From: Novosphingobium rosa NBRC 15208
Lineage (GTDB): Bacteria; Pseudomonadota; Alphaproteobacteria; Sphingomonadales; Sphingomonadaceae
Length of the DNA: 64,000 nucleotides
Direction of reading: 5' to 3'
Assembly (NCBI RefSeq): GCF_001598555.1
Contig: NZ_BCZE01000021.1
Span: 62,001-126,000, forward strand
Under the pieces are notes generated by a model. It did not search any database and was not told where the DNA came from. It worked only from the letters and a program-made list of their open reading frames with translations. Shown here one piece after another: positions 1-8,983 of the stretch (positions are counted from its first letter, which is position 1; each line of letters starts with the position of its first letter). A program made the position numbers and the translations under genes.

Positions 1-573
1 GCCTCGGGTGCGGGAAAAACGCGACTGCTCGAAACACTGGTCGGACTACGCCAGGATGCCCCTCAGGATCTGGCCGTTGCGGGGATCGAGCCGCGTGAAC
101 TGGGGCTGGCAGCGCTGCGCCCCATCTTCGCCCTCGCGGGACAGGATGCACCCATGATTGCGGGGAGCATCGCCGACAACCTGCTACTCGCCCGTCCGGG
201 GCTGGATGAAAAGGCTTTGTGGGACGCCTTGCGCGTGGCCTGCGTCGATGATGTGGTGCGCGCGCTCCCTGATGGACTGCATCAATGGCTGGGCGGTGAT
301 GGCGCCCGGCTGTCGGGCGGGCAGAGGCGACGGATCGTTCTGGCCCGGGCGCTGCTCGCCGGACGCCCTTGGCTTTTGTTGGATGAACCGACCGAGGGGC
401 TCGACACGAAAGCAGAAGCACTTTTGGGTGAGAGCTTGGCTGAGTGGCTCGATCGCACAGGGGCAGGGCTTCTGCTGATCAGCCATCGGCCAGCCATGTG
501 GCGGCTAGCCAGCAAAATCTTCGAAATACCCACCGGCGAACCGACATCTCTTCCAGATATTTCACATACATAA
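1..573 (+). CDS. cydC: CydC-like ABC exporter ATPase domain (5' end outside window)
   Basis: The visible 190 residues are the end of an ABC ATPase. The frame is open from base 1 with a Walker A (ASGAGKT), a Q-loop (AGQD), the signature LSGGQ, a Walker B ending in LLLDEP and the H-loop SHRP. The order and wording fit the C-terminal half of CydC, the partner of CydD in the inner-membrane exporter of cysteine/glutathione needed for cytochrome bd assembly. That substrate assignment is from family knowledge and cannot be tested on this fragment, because the membrane domain lies outside the window. No cydAB is visible downstream; a convergent DUF156 repressor gene follows after about 20 bp. Another exporter ATPase half is possible. 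Confidence 0.7.
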   Translation, partial: ASGAGKTRLLETLVGLRQDAPQDLAVAGIEPRELGLAALRPIFALAGQDAPMIAGSIADNLLLARPGLDEKALWDALRVACVDDVVRALPDGLHQWLGGDGARLSGGQRRRIVLARALLAGRPWLLLDEPTEGLDTKAEALLGESLAEWLDRTGAGLLLISHRPAMWRLASKIFEIPTGEPTSLPDISHT

Positions 574-594
574 TTAGCTGGATAGCCAGCCGCC

Positions 595-873
595 TCAAAG
601 CAGGTAGGACTTGATGATAGACACCAGATCCTCCGCTGCTCGGATTTTAGGGTCGCTCAATGAAATATCGGGATCGATCATATGCTCCCGTATATGAACC
701 TCGATCAATTCAGCGATAAAACCATCTAAAGCTCCACGACAAGCAGTGGCTTGCTGGATAATTTTCGCACATTTGACATCACCATCGACAGCCTTTCTCA
801 GTCCATCTATCTGTCCCCTAAGCCGCATAAGACGGTTGAGGAGCTTTTGCTTCTCCAGGTTAACTTCGGCCAT
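595..873 (-). CDS. DUF156 (CsoR/RcnR/FrmR) metal-sensing repressor
   Basis: A 92-residue all-helical repressor of the CsoR/RcnR/FrmR family, full length for the group. It carries the hallmark R-G-Q-I-D stretch near residues 19-23. Cys35, His60 and His64 fall exactly at the Ni/Co ligand positions of RcnR, while position 3 is Glu instead of RcnR's His. This suggests a divalent-metal sensor rather than the formaldehyde sensor FrmR, which lacks His64. Such proteins bind DNA as tetramers when metal-free and release on binding the effector. It lies on the same strand as the czcCBA-type pump, about 190 bp downstream of the czcC stop, so it may report on the same metal. Metal identity is inferred, not shown. 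Confidence 0.85.
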   Translation of the reverse strand: MAEVNLEKQKLLNRLMRLRGQIDGLRKAVDGDVKCAKIIQQATACRGALDGFIAELIEVHIREHMIDPDISLSDPKIRAAEDLVSIIKSYLL

Positions 874-1059
874 GCCCTCCCCTTCATAACAGAATGAGCT
901 CCCCTAGAAATGGAGAGCTAGGATCAAGCATCCATCGACGGTGAATGCGAAGATCACGCTCGGTGTGCGGCTGGCCGCCAGCCTATGATTGCAAGACCTA
1001 TGGCTGACCAAGCCGCCCGCGCGGACAGCTTCCGAAGGATCTCCCCCCCTTGGAAGCGA

Positions 1060-2379
1060 TCAGTTGCGGGCCGATGAACCCACTGCCGGATCTGCTGGCG
1101 GTGCCCCGCCACCATCATCATCGCCGATCCATAGTTGATGACTGTCGATCCGGATCTTGGTGATGGCGCGAAGAGCGTCGATCCTTGCGATCGCCTCTGC
1201 GCGAAAGGCATCATGCATCATGCGCTCGGCAAGCAGCACCTCGGCCAGCCCGAGTTCGCCCATCTGCTGCCCCCGCCTTGTTTTGAGCAGGGCCGCCATC
1301 TGAGCATCAAGCGCTGCGCGTGCGTCATCCCAAGTCGCCAGCGCGGCCTGGGCTCCGGCAAGGTCGGTGTCTGCCGTTTCATCAATGTTGAGCCGCACAG
1401 CCTGCAGGTCCGCCTGTGCCGCGCTGGCCTGGGCACTGGCCCTGTCCGCCTGGGCGGAGCGGTAGCCGCCGCCGAACGGCATCGAGAAGACGAGGCCGCC
1501 TCCCTTTTCCATGCCTCCCTTTTCTGAGAAAACCCTCAGGCCAAAGGTGGGGTCCCCCCTTCGCTCCTTGCGGGCACGGTCCGCCTGCGCCTCTGCCTGA
1601 CGGGCAAAGGCCTGTGCTGCGGCCAACTCGTGACTTTCCCCAAGAATGTGATCGTGCAGCATCGCAAGGCCCCCTGGCGGCAACGAAGGCACCGGGGCAT
1701 CAGGCGCTGCCACCGGCATGGGCAGAGCGGGGAACTGGGCCGTCAGCCGCGCCCGGGACACCACGACCCGGCCGGCGCTCCGGCTGGCCTGGGCTGCGGC
1801 GGCGCCCACGGCCGCAGCAGCCTGATCCTCCTCAAGCCGGGAGGCATCGCGCAGGGCGACTCGACGCCTGACGCTGGCCAGCAGCTCCTGGGCATTCTTC
1901 ACCGCCTGGGCATCGACTTTCGCCTCCTGCGCGGCGCCCATCCAGTCCCACCAGTCCTGCGCCAGCAGCAAGGCGGCCTGATGGCGCGCGTCCTCGGCCA
2001 TGTTGCTGGCATAGGTCACGCCTTGCTGGCCGATCTCACGATCAAGCGCAGCCTTGCCTGGCAGGCGGATGGGACGCGAGACCTCGGCGGAGAATTCGTT
2101 GAAGCGGCCATTGGCGACGCCCGTGCCGTCATTAACGGTTCGGCTGGCATATGTGGTGGTGAGGGTGAACTCATGAGGTCCCCGCGAAAGCACCTGGGCC
2201 TCGGAGCGTGCCGCATTCGCCCGCGCCAAAGCGGCTCGCACGCCGGGGGATGCATCGAGGGCAGCGGTAACGTCCGCTTTGGTTGGCAACCCCGCCTCCC
2301 CCTCGCCAGACTGGGCATGGGCCAGCCCCGCGTGCATGAGAGATAACGCCATGGCCAGATTAAAGGAAAGCTTACGCAT
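1060..2379 (-). CDS. czcC: Outer-membrane efflux channel of heavy-metal RND pump (TolC/CzcC family)
   Basis: TolC-family outer-membrane channel of 439 residues. The chosen start gives a clear Sec signal peptide ending in AHA-Q and overlaps the end of the pump gene by 8 bp, which fits translational coupling; a longer upstream reading would add 17 basic residues before the signal. Long Ala/Arg/Gln-rich helices, typical of the periplasmic tunnel, fill the body. The gene order czcB-czcA-czcC on the minus strand forms one operon. The product should form the outer exit duct for a tripartite metal efflux pump. The last about 45 residues are His/Asp/Gly-rich, which could be simple tail drift or a metal-interacting tail. 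Confidence 0.85.
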   Translation of the reverse strand: MRKLSFNLAMALSLMHAGLAHAQSGEGEAGLPTKADVTAALDASPGVRAALARANAARSEAQVLSRGPHEFTLTTTYASRTVNDGTGVANGRFNEFSAEVSRPIRLPGKAALDREIGQQGVTYASNMAEDARHQAALLLAQDWWDWMGAAQEAKVDAQAVKNAQELLASVRRRVALRDASRLEEDQAAAAVGAAAAQASRSAGRVVVSRARLTAQFPALPMPVAAPDAPVPSLPPGGLAMLHDHILGESHELAAAQAFARQAEAQADRARKERRGDPTFGLRVFSEKGGMEKGGGLVFSMPFGGGYRSAQADRASAQASAAQADLQAVRLNIDETADTDLAGAQAALATWDDARAALDAQMAALLKTRRGQQMGELGLAEVLLAERMMHDAFRAEAIARIDALRAITKIRIDSHQLWIGDDDGGGAPPADPAVGSSARN

Positions 2380-5300
2380 CGCCCATCTCCATCGCGGCGG
2401 CTTCCTTACGGTTCTCGCCGAATCTCTCATAAAGGATGGGCAAGAGGATCAGCGTGAGCAGGGTCGAGCTGACCAGCCCGCCAATGACCACGATGGCCAG
2501 CGGCTTCTGGATTTCCGAGCCGGGCCCCGTTGCGAAGAGCAGCGGCACCAGTCCGAAAGCTGCAATCGTCGCCGTCATCAACACCGGTCGGAGGCGACGC
2601 TGAGCCCCCTCGCGCACCGCCTGGGCCAGTGGCACGCCCCCATCACGCAGCTGGCGGATGTAGCTCACCATCACCAATCCGTTCAACACGGCGATGCCCA
2701 GCAGCGCGATGAAGCCCACGGAGGCTGGCACAGAGAGATAGGCCCCCGACACCGCCAGCGACACCATGCCCCCCACCAGCGCGAAAGGGATGTTCACCAG
2801 AATGAGCAGGGAAGCGCGGGCGCTGGCAAGCGTAGCGTACAGCACCACGAAAATCATCGCCAGCGAGATGGGCAGGACTACCATCAGCCGCGCCGAGGCC
2901 CGCTGCTGGTTTTCAAACTGGCCGCCCCATTCCACGCGGTAGCCCTGCGGCAGGGTGACATGCGCGGCGATGTCGGCCTTGGCATCGGCAACATAGCCGA
3001 CCAGATCCCGCCCCGACACGAAGGCCTGCACCATGGCATAACGCGAGCCATTCTCATGCTCCAGCTTGACCGGCCCCTCGATCCGCTCGACCCGCGCCAC
3101 GTCGCTTGCCCGCACCAATTGCCCCGTGGGTGAACGATAGGTCTGGTCGGCGAAGGTCTGGGGCGTCTGCCCTTCCGGCGCGGCGCGAATCAGGATCGGC
3201 ACGCGGCGCAGGCCGTCGGCTACTACGCCCGCGCGCATCCCCTCCACCTGCGCACGCATGGCGTCCTGCAGCTGGTCGATGGGCATGCCCACACGGCCAG
3301 CGGCCAGCCGGTCAATGTCCAGCTGGAGATAATCCACCCGGTCATTGGCCATCGTCATGGCCTCGCTGGTGCCCGGAAGCCTCTTCAGCCTCACCTGAAT
3401 CTGCGCCGCGATGCGCGCCAGCGTGGCGTTGTCCGGGCCGAAAACCTTGACGACCAGATCGCCTCGGGCGCCGGTGAGCATTTCGGAAACCCGCATTTCA
3501 ATGGGCTGCGTGTAGCTGGTCTGGATGCCCGGCAACCCGGCAAGTGCCTGACGGATCTGGTCGATCAGCCACACCTTGTCGCCCTTGCGCCATTCGCTGC
3601 GCGGTTTGAGGCGCACGAAACTGTCCGTCTCGCCAAGGCCCATCGGGTCGAGGCCCAATTCGTCAGAGCCCGTGCGCGCGATCACCTCGGTCACCTCGGG
3701 CACCTTGGCCAGCAGAGCCTTCTGGACCTTGAGGTCATCCTCCAGACTGTGCGTCAGCGAGATCGACGGCGCCTTGGTCAACTGCACGATGAGGCTGCCC
3801 TCATCCATGGTGGGAAGGAAGGTCTTGCCCGTCACCGAATAGGCCACCCCCGCCAGCACGAGCGCGCAGCCCGCCAGGCCGAAGACCAGCCGCTTGTGCG
3901 CGAAGGCTCCCGAGAGCAGCGCCGTATAACGCGGCCCCAGCTGCCGCATCAGCCATGGCTCATGATGATGCCCACCGGCATCGACCCGGACCTTCAAGCC
4001 ATGATAGGCGAGCACCGGAACAAGCGTCAGCGCCAGCACAAGTGCGCAGAGCAGCGCAAGTACGATGGTCAGGGCCACGGGGGCGAACAACTTGCCCTCC
4101 AGGCCCTGCAAAGTCAGCAGCGGCAGGAAGACAAGCGCGATGATCGCCATGCCGCTCGTGACGGGCTTGGCCACTTCGGCAGCGGCGATGAAGACATTGT
4201 GGAGCTTGCCCGCCCCGGCGTGGCGCGGGTCGGACAGGCGCTCGACCACATTTTCCACCACCACCACCGCGCCGTCGACCAACATGCCCACGGCGATCGC
4301 CAGCCCGCCAAGGCTCATGAGATTGGCGGTAAGGCCAGTGGCGCGCATGAAGATGAAGGTGAGCAAGGCGGCCATCGGCAAGGCCAGCGCCACGATCACC
4401 GAGGCGCGCACATCGCCCAGAAACACCAGCAGCAACACAACCACCAGCAAGGTCGCCTCCAGCAGCGCTTCCTCCACCGTGCCCACCGCCCGCTCGATCA
4501 GGTCCGACCGGTCGTAAAATGGCGCGACGGTCATCCCCTTGGGTAGGGTCGGAGCGATCTCCGTGAGCCGGGACTTGACCCCTTCAACCACCTTGGCCGC
4601 ATCCGCGCCACGCAGGGCCATCACCAGCCCTTCGACAGCCTCGCCCCTGCCGTTGTGGGTCACAGCGCCATAGCGGGTCAGCGCGCCGATGCGTACTTTT
4701 GCGACATCGCCCACGCGAAGAACACCGCTCGGGCCGCTGCGCAACACCAGTGCGGAGAGATCATCGAGCGTGCGGATGGCGCCTGTGGAGCGCACGATCA
4801 GCGCTTCCTCACCCGTGGGCATGCGGCCGGCGCCATCATTGCGGTTCCCAGCGTTTATGGCGCTGGCCAGATCGGCCACGCTCAGGCCCGCAGCTGCCAG
4901 AGCCTGCATGTCGGGCGCCACCTCGTAGGTTTCGACCATACCGCCCAGCGCGTTGACATCGGCCACCCCCGGCACGGTCCGCAAGGCCGGGCGCACCACC
5001 CAGTCGAGCACTCGGCGCTTCTCGGCAAGGCTCTGCGGACCTTCCAGCGTGAACATGTACATGTCCGACAGCGGCGTCGAGATGGGCGCCATGCCTCCCG
5101 TCACCGTGGACGGCAGATTGCCCATGACACCCGATAGACGCTCTCCCACCTGATTGCGCGCCCAATAGACATCGGTGCTGTCGTCGAAATTGATGGTGAC
5201 ATCGGCAATCGCATATTTGGCGACCGAGCGCAGGATCGTCTGATGCGGAATGCCCAGCATCTCCTGCTCGATGGGGGCGATCACGCGGCTTTCCACCTCC

Positions 5301-5476
5301 TCTGGCGTCATGCCCGGAGCCTTCAGGATCACCTTGACCTGGGTCGAGGAAATGTCAGGGAAGGCATCGATGGGCAGATTGACGAAAGACCAGGCCCCGC
5401 CGATGCCCAACAGCACCGCCAGCCCCAGCACCGCCATGCGCCATGCCAGCGCGGCCTCGATCAGCTTGCGCAGCAT
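2372..5476 (-). CDS. czcA: Heavy-metal efflux RND transporter (CzcA/CusA family)
   Basis: Inner-membrane proton-driven pump of 1034 residues, the normal size for HME-RND proteins. The N-terminus runs straight into TM1, followed by the PAFPDISSTQVKV-type porter start. TM4 shows VGMLVDGAVVVVENV, the conserved Asp/Glu segment of HME transporters, and the C-terminal TM bundle ends with ILPILYERFG. The duplicated large periplasmic loops are present. A His-rich stretch near residue 500 (GGHHHEPW) is typical of Czc-type pumps. It is the central gene of the czcBAC operon: the adaptor ends 4 bp upstream and the channel gene overlaps its stop. The exported ion (Co/Zn/Cd, Ni or Cu) cannot be settled by eye. 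Confidence 0.93.
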   Translation of the reverse strand: MLRKLIEAALAWRMAVLGLAVLLGIGGAWSFVNLPIDAFPDISSTQVKVILKAPGMTPEEVESRVIAPIEQEMLGIPHQTILRSVAKYAIADVTINFDDSTDVYWARNQVGERLSGVMGNLPSTVTGGMAPISTPLSDMYMFTLEGPQSLAEKRRVLDWVVRPALRTVPGVADVNALGGMVETYEVAPDMQALAAAGLSVADLASAINAGNRNDGAGRMPTGEEALIVRSTGAIRTLDDLSALVLRSGPSGVLRVGDVAKVRIGALTRYGAVTHNGRGEAVEGLVMALRGADAAKVVEGVKSRLTEIAPTLPKGMTVAPFYDRSDLIERAVGTVEEALLEATLLVVVLLLVFLGDVRASVIVALALPMAALLTFIFMRATGLTANLMSLGGLAIAVGMLVDGAVVVVENVVERLSDPRHAGAGKLHNVFIAAAEVAKPVTSGMAIIALVFLPLLTLQGLEGKLFAPVALTIVLALLCALVLALTLVPVLAYHGLKVRVDAGGHHHEPWLMRQLGPRYTALLSGAFAHKRLVFGLAGCALVLAGVAYSVTGKTFLPTMDEGSLIVQLTKAPSISLTHSLEDDLKVQKALLAKVPEVTEVIARTGSDELGLDPMGLGETDSFVRLKPRSEWRKGDKVWLIDQIRQALAGLPGIQTSYTQPIEMRVSEMLTGARGDLVVKVFGPDNATLARIAAQIQVRLKRLPGTSEAMTMANDRVDYLQLDIDRLAAGRVGMPIDQLQDAMRAQVEGMRAGVVADGLRRVPILIRAAPEGQTPQTFADQTYRSPTGQLVRASDVARVERIEGPVKLEHENGSRYAMVQAFVSGRDLVGYVADAKADIAAHVTLPQGYRVEWGGQFENQQRASARLMVVLPISLAMIFVVLYATLASARASLLILVNIPFALVGGMVSLAVSGAYLSVPASVGFIALLGIAVLNGLVMVSYIRQLRDGGVPLAQAVREGAQRRLRPVLMTATIAAFGLVPLLFATGPGSEIQKPLAIVVIGGLVSSTLLTLILLPILYERFGENRKEAAAMEMGDA

Positions 5477-5480
5477 CGGC

Positions 5481-6644
5481 TCAGCCCCCCTGGCTCAGCG
5501 ATTTAAGTTCGGCGATGCTGCTGACGGCAACCCTTTGGCCGGATTCAAGCCCGCCTGACAGAACCGTGCTGTTGCCGATCTGGCCAGCCACCGTCACCGT
5601 CACCGCCCGGAAACCGTGCAGCTCGCGGCGGAAGACGACATCATGATCGCCAATATGCGTCACGGCCTCACTCGGCACGCTGACACTGCTCCCCTTCCTC
5701 GCAGCGATATCCTCGGCGGCCAGATCGGTTACGGCGAGAGTCACCATCACGCTTTTGCCAGGGATAAGACCGGTATCGGTCGGCAGGCTGGCCTTGGCGG
5801 CCAGAGCGCGGGTGGCCGGGTCAATCGTCGAGGCCAGGGAGAGGAGCCGTCCTATCGCGCTGCGCCCGTCCTGTTCGACATGCACCGCCATGCCCGGGCG
5901 CACATGCGAAGCAAGCCTTTCAGGGATCTGCAGATCCAGCCTCAACTGCTCATTGTTCTCGATGAGAAATGGTGCAGGACCGCTGCCCACCGGGCTGCCC
6001 GCGTCGATGCCCACGGTGGTGACACGACCTGCGATGGGAGCGCGCAGGGTGATCGTGCCATCAGCCGATGCGGCCCCCAGCGCCAGAAGGCGACGGTTTT
6101 CATTCATGGTCGCCTGCGCGGCGCTGAGATTCGCCCGGGCCTCTTCTGCACGGGCGGGGGCGATAATGCCTTCGCGCGCCAGTTGCTCCATGCGCGCCGC
6201 CTGCGCCGCCGCCACAGGCAGCGCGGCGTTTGAACGCGCCAGCGCCGCGCCGAACTGCACGGCTTCCGCAGCGCGCACCACGGCCAGAGCCTGTCCACGC
6301 GTCACCGCCTGCCCCTGGATCACCATCACCTTGACGACCGTGCCGGCAAAGGGCGTGGTGACCGCAACCCGCGCGTCCGGCGGCAAGGACACCACCCCGG
6401 GGACAGTCCCCACGGGCATGGCGCTGCTCGCCACGACCGGCGCCAGGACGATGCCCAGCCGCGCGATCTGGTCAGCGTCCATGGCGATCAGGCCATCCGT
6501 AGCAGGCCCGGACCGAGCCGCGTCTGACGAGGCCACTTCAGGTGCGGCCGGCGCCTTGTGGCAGGCGGCCAGAGCACCCACAAGCATGCAGGATACCAGC
6601 GCAATGGTCGCGGCGCGCGAAGAGAGCAGATGAGCTTTTTTCAT
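5481..6644 (-). CDS. czcB: Periplasmic adaptor subunit of heavy-metal RND pump (CzcB type)
   Basis: Membrane-fusion protein of 387 residues linking the RND pump to the outer-membrane channel. The preferred start is the Met directly before KKAH, giving a lipoprotein signal with lipobox LAAC, so the mature protein is probably anchored by its lipidated Cys. A barrel-sandwich (lipoyl-like) half-motif (FAGTVVKVMVIQGQAVTRGQ) and a matching second half (APIAGRVTTVGIDAGSPV) flank a helical hairpin, the family architecture. No His-rich N-terminal metal domain is seen. It is the first gene of the operon; its upstream region is shared with the divergent response-regulator gene and holds a perfect palindrome. 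Confidence 0.9.
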   Translation of the reverse strand: MKKAHLLSSRAATIALVSCMLVGALAACHKAPAAPEVASSDAARSGPATDGLIAMDADQIARLGIVLAPVVASSAMPVGTVPGVVSLPPDARVAVTTPFAGTVVKVMVIQGQAVTRGQALAVVRAAEAVQFGAALARSNAALPVAAAQAARMEQLAREGIIAPARAEEARANLSAAQATMNENRRLLALGAASADGTITLRAPIAGRVTTVGIDAGSPVGSGPAPFLIENNEQLRLDLQIPERLASHVRPGMAVHVEQDGRSAIGRLLSLASTIDPATRALAAKASLPTDTGLIPGKSVMVTLAVTDLAAEDIAARKGSSVSVPSEAVTHIGDHDVVFRRELHGFRAVTVTVAGQIGNSTVLSGGLESGQRVAVSSIAELKSLSQGG

Positions 6645-6660
6645 GCCAGATTCATGCGAC

Positions 6661-6690
6661 CCCAAGCTGACAGCAACTTGTCAGCTTGGG
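6661..6690. promoter_or_regulatory. 12-bp palindrome between divergent czc pump and its two-component genes
   Basis: Perfect inverted repeat, CCCAAGCTGACA then 6 bp then TGTCAGCTTGGG, in the about 85-bp gap between the adaptor start and the response-regulator start. The inner half-sites TGACA/TGTCA match those of CusR/CopR-type boxes, although the spacer here is 6 bp where the CusR box has 4. It is the natural binding site for the adjacent regulator and could control both divergent operons. The sequence is direct observation; binding is inference. Confidence 0.6.
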
Positions 6691-6728
6691 GTCGCAGGGC
6701 ATACGGAGTGAGGATTGGAGGACAAGGC

Positions 6729-7385
6729 TTGCGTCTGCTTCTCGTAGAAGACGACATACAACTGGCAACGAGGCTGAGCGGGCGACTGCGCGAGGCGGGC
6801 TTCGCCGTGGATGTGGCAAACTGCTATGAGCAGGGCGAAGATTGGCCCGATCTCGACAAAATCGCGGCTGTCGTGCTCGATCTCAATTTGCCCGATGGCA
6901 CGGGCATGGATCTGCTGCGGCTTTGGCGAAGGCAAGGCTACAGGTTGCCGGTCGTGATCCTGACGGCGCGCGGCAGTTGGCAGGAAAAGGTGGAGGGCTT
7001 GAACGCTGGAGCTGACGATTTCGTCGTAAAGCCGGTCCGCTTCGAGGAATTGCAAGCACGGCTGCATGCGGTCCTGCGACGGCAGGCCGGCACCGGCGAA
7101 AACTGGATCGACAGGGACGGGTTGCGTCTCGATCCTGTGGCTCGCAAAGTCGAGAACGGTGGTGCCCCCCTCACGCTTTCACGCATGGAGTTCAGGCTGT
7201 TGCATATCTTCATGCGTCACCCAGGCCAGGTCCTGGATCAGAACACCATCATGGAACACATCTATGATCTGGACAGCGAACGCCAATCCAATGCCGTCGA
7301 AGTGTTGATCAGCCGCCTGCGCCGCAAGATCGGGCTCAAGCGCATCGAGACGGTGCGCGGCCTCGGCTACCGCTTCGTCGCATGA
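6729..7385 (+). CDS. OmpR/PhoB-family response regulator for the metal pump
   Basis: Two-domain response regulator of 218 residues. The receiver starts RLLLVEDD with phospho-acceptor Asp51 in VVLDLNLPD, and the switch lysine lies in VVKPVRFEE. A winged-helix DNA-binding domain follows, ending TVRGLGYRF. No ATG precedes the receiver; I chose TTG at 6729 because GGAG lies 8 bp upstream and the protein then begins exactly at the receiver, but GTG at 6708 is possible. The next gene, its sensor kinase, overlaps by 4 bp (ATGA). It is divergent from the czc pump and probably activates it in response to periplasmic metal. Confidence 0.88.
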   Translation: MRLLLVEDDIQLATRLSGRLREAGFAVDVANCYEQGEDWPDLDKIAAVVLDLNLPDGTGMDLLRLWRRQGYRLPVVILTARGSWQEKVEGLNAGADDFVVKPVRFEELQARLHAVLRRQAGTGENWIDRDGLRLDPVARKVENGGAPLTLSRMEFRLLHIFMRHPGQVLDQNTIMEHIYDLDSERQSNAVEVLISRLRRKIGLKRIETVRGLGYRFVA

Positions 7386-8749
7386 AGCGGCTGGTCGATC
7401 TGTCTCTGTGGCGCGGCGGCAGCCTCAGGTTGCGCTTCCTGCTGGCGATCCTGCTGTGGGTGGCGATCGGCATCGCGGGGATCTGGGTCTCGGCCTCGCG
7501 GGTGTTCACCAAGCATATCGAACTGCAATATCATGACGAGCTCTATGGCCATGTGCGCGAACTGACGGGGCTGGTGCAGGTGACGCCGGATGGGCATCTT
7601 CACCTATCCAGACGGCTTTCAGATCCGCGCTATCTCGAACCCATGTCCGGCTTCTACTGGCAGGTCAGCGTCTATCACGGCGATCGAATTCACTCCGACT
7701 CGATGCTGCACGGCAAACTGGACGAGGACATTGCCCACACGCCGGAAGTCCGCCACGTCGTAGAGAATGGGCCTTCCGGCCCGGCCATCGTCTATGGCCT
7801 GACCGGGCTCACACCCGACGGGCGGGTCATTCACTATCTGATCGCAACGGATAAACGGTATCTGGACGAGGCCATCGCTGGCTTCACCAAGGAGTTGACG
7901 CTCTGGCTGCTCGCCCTGGCAGCGATGCTTGTAGGGACTGGCTTGCTGGCAATCGTTTTGGTGCTACGCCCGCTCGACAGGCTGGGCGCCTCGGTCGCGG
8001 CGCTTCGCACCGGCGCACGCGAACCTCTTGAGGGGCCGTTCCCCTCAGAGATCATGCCACTTGTCAGCGACCTCAACGCCTATGCAGCCGACAATCAGGC
8101 GATGATCGAGCGCAGCCGGGTTCAAGCGGGCAATCTCGCACACAGTCTGCGCACACCGCTGGCTGTCATCATCGATGAGGCAGAACGGTTGTCGGCGAAC
8201 CCCGCAACGCGCGCACCGGGACGAACCCTGCTGAGCCAAAGCGAGGTGATGATCCAGCAGATAGAATATCACCTGGCGCGTGCCAGATCGGCGGCGACGG
8301 CCAGAAGCTCCATCAAGGCCAGCGTCATCCCCGAGATTCTCGGGCCTGTCCTCAATGCCATGCGCAAGCTTCACCCTGGAAAGACCTTTGATGTCGACAC
8401 GAACGGCAAGATCGTGCCAGGTGTGGCGATTGACCCGGTCGACCTTTCCGAACTGCTCTCGATCCTGCTCGACAATGCCGGGAAATGGGCGCGCTCAAGC
8501 GTCACGATTTCAATCTCTCCAGTGGCTGGGGTCTGCACAGTTGCAATCCTCGACGACGGGCCGGGCATGTCACTCAAACAAATTGAGGACGCCTATGGTA
8601 TCGGCGTACGCCATGACCCGTCATCGCCAGGCACTGGGCTCGGGCTCGCAATTGCCCGCGATATTGCCGATGCCTACAGCATTGAACTTGATCTGACGTG
8701 CTCCCCGGGGAATGGATTGAAGGCCATGGTGAAGCTACCCTTGGCGTAA
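7382..8749 (+). CDS. Sensor histidine kinase (PhoQ/CzcS-like)
   Basis: Membrane sensor kinase of 455 residues. TM1 lies near residues 15-36 and TM2 near 165-187, bounding a periplasmic domain of about 130 residues with several His residues. HAMP-like and dimerisation segments follow, with the phospho-acceptor His in NLAHSLRTPL. The ATPase domain has N-box LLDNAGKWA and G-boxes DDGPGM and GTGLGLAI. It overlaps the response-regulator gene by 4 bp, so the two form one unit facing away from the metal pump. The natural signal is probably a periplasmic metal ion, by position only; the periplasmic sequence was not recognised as a named domain. Confidence 0.88.
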   Translation: MKRLVDLSLWRGGSLRLRFLLAILLWVAIGIAGIWVSASRVFTKHIELQYHDELYGHVRELTGLVQVTPDGHLHLSRRLSDPRYLEPMSGFYWQVSVYHGDRIHSDSMLHGKLDEDIAHTPEVRHVVENGPSGPAIVYGLTGLTPDGRVIHYLIATDKRYLDEAIAGFTKELTLWLLALAAMLVGTGLLAIVLVLRPLDRLGASVAALRTGAREPLEGPFPSEIMPLVSDLNAYAADNQAMIERSRVQAGNLAHSLRTPLAVIIDEAERLSANPATRAPGRTLLSQSEVMIQQIEYHLARARSAATARSSIKASVIPEILGPVLNAMRKLHPGKTFDVDTNGKIVPGVAIDPVDLSELLSILLDNAGKWARSSVTISISPVAGVCTVAILDDGPGMSLKQIEDAYGIGVRHDPSSPGTGLGLAIARDIADAYSIELDLTCSPGNGLKAMVKLPLA

Positions 8750-8983
8750 CAGGCGAGACATACCGGCTTCTTTGGCAGCCTCTGCTGGAAACCATCCCCT
8801 GCCGGCATGAGCTTCACGCTCTACAGCTATCTCGGGTCCCTACGACCTTTGATCCAGATGCCTGTCGCCAACACATAAAGGCCCACAAATGAGGATTTCT
8901 GGCAAGGCGCCCCTGTGGGAGGCTGGCCGACATCCGCCGTTTGGCGCTAAACAGCTCACCTTGGGAATCGGCGGAGTAGGCCC

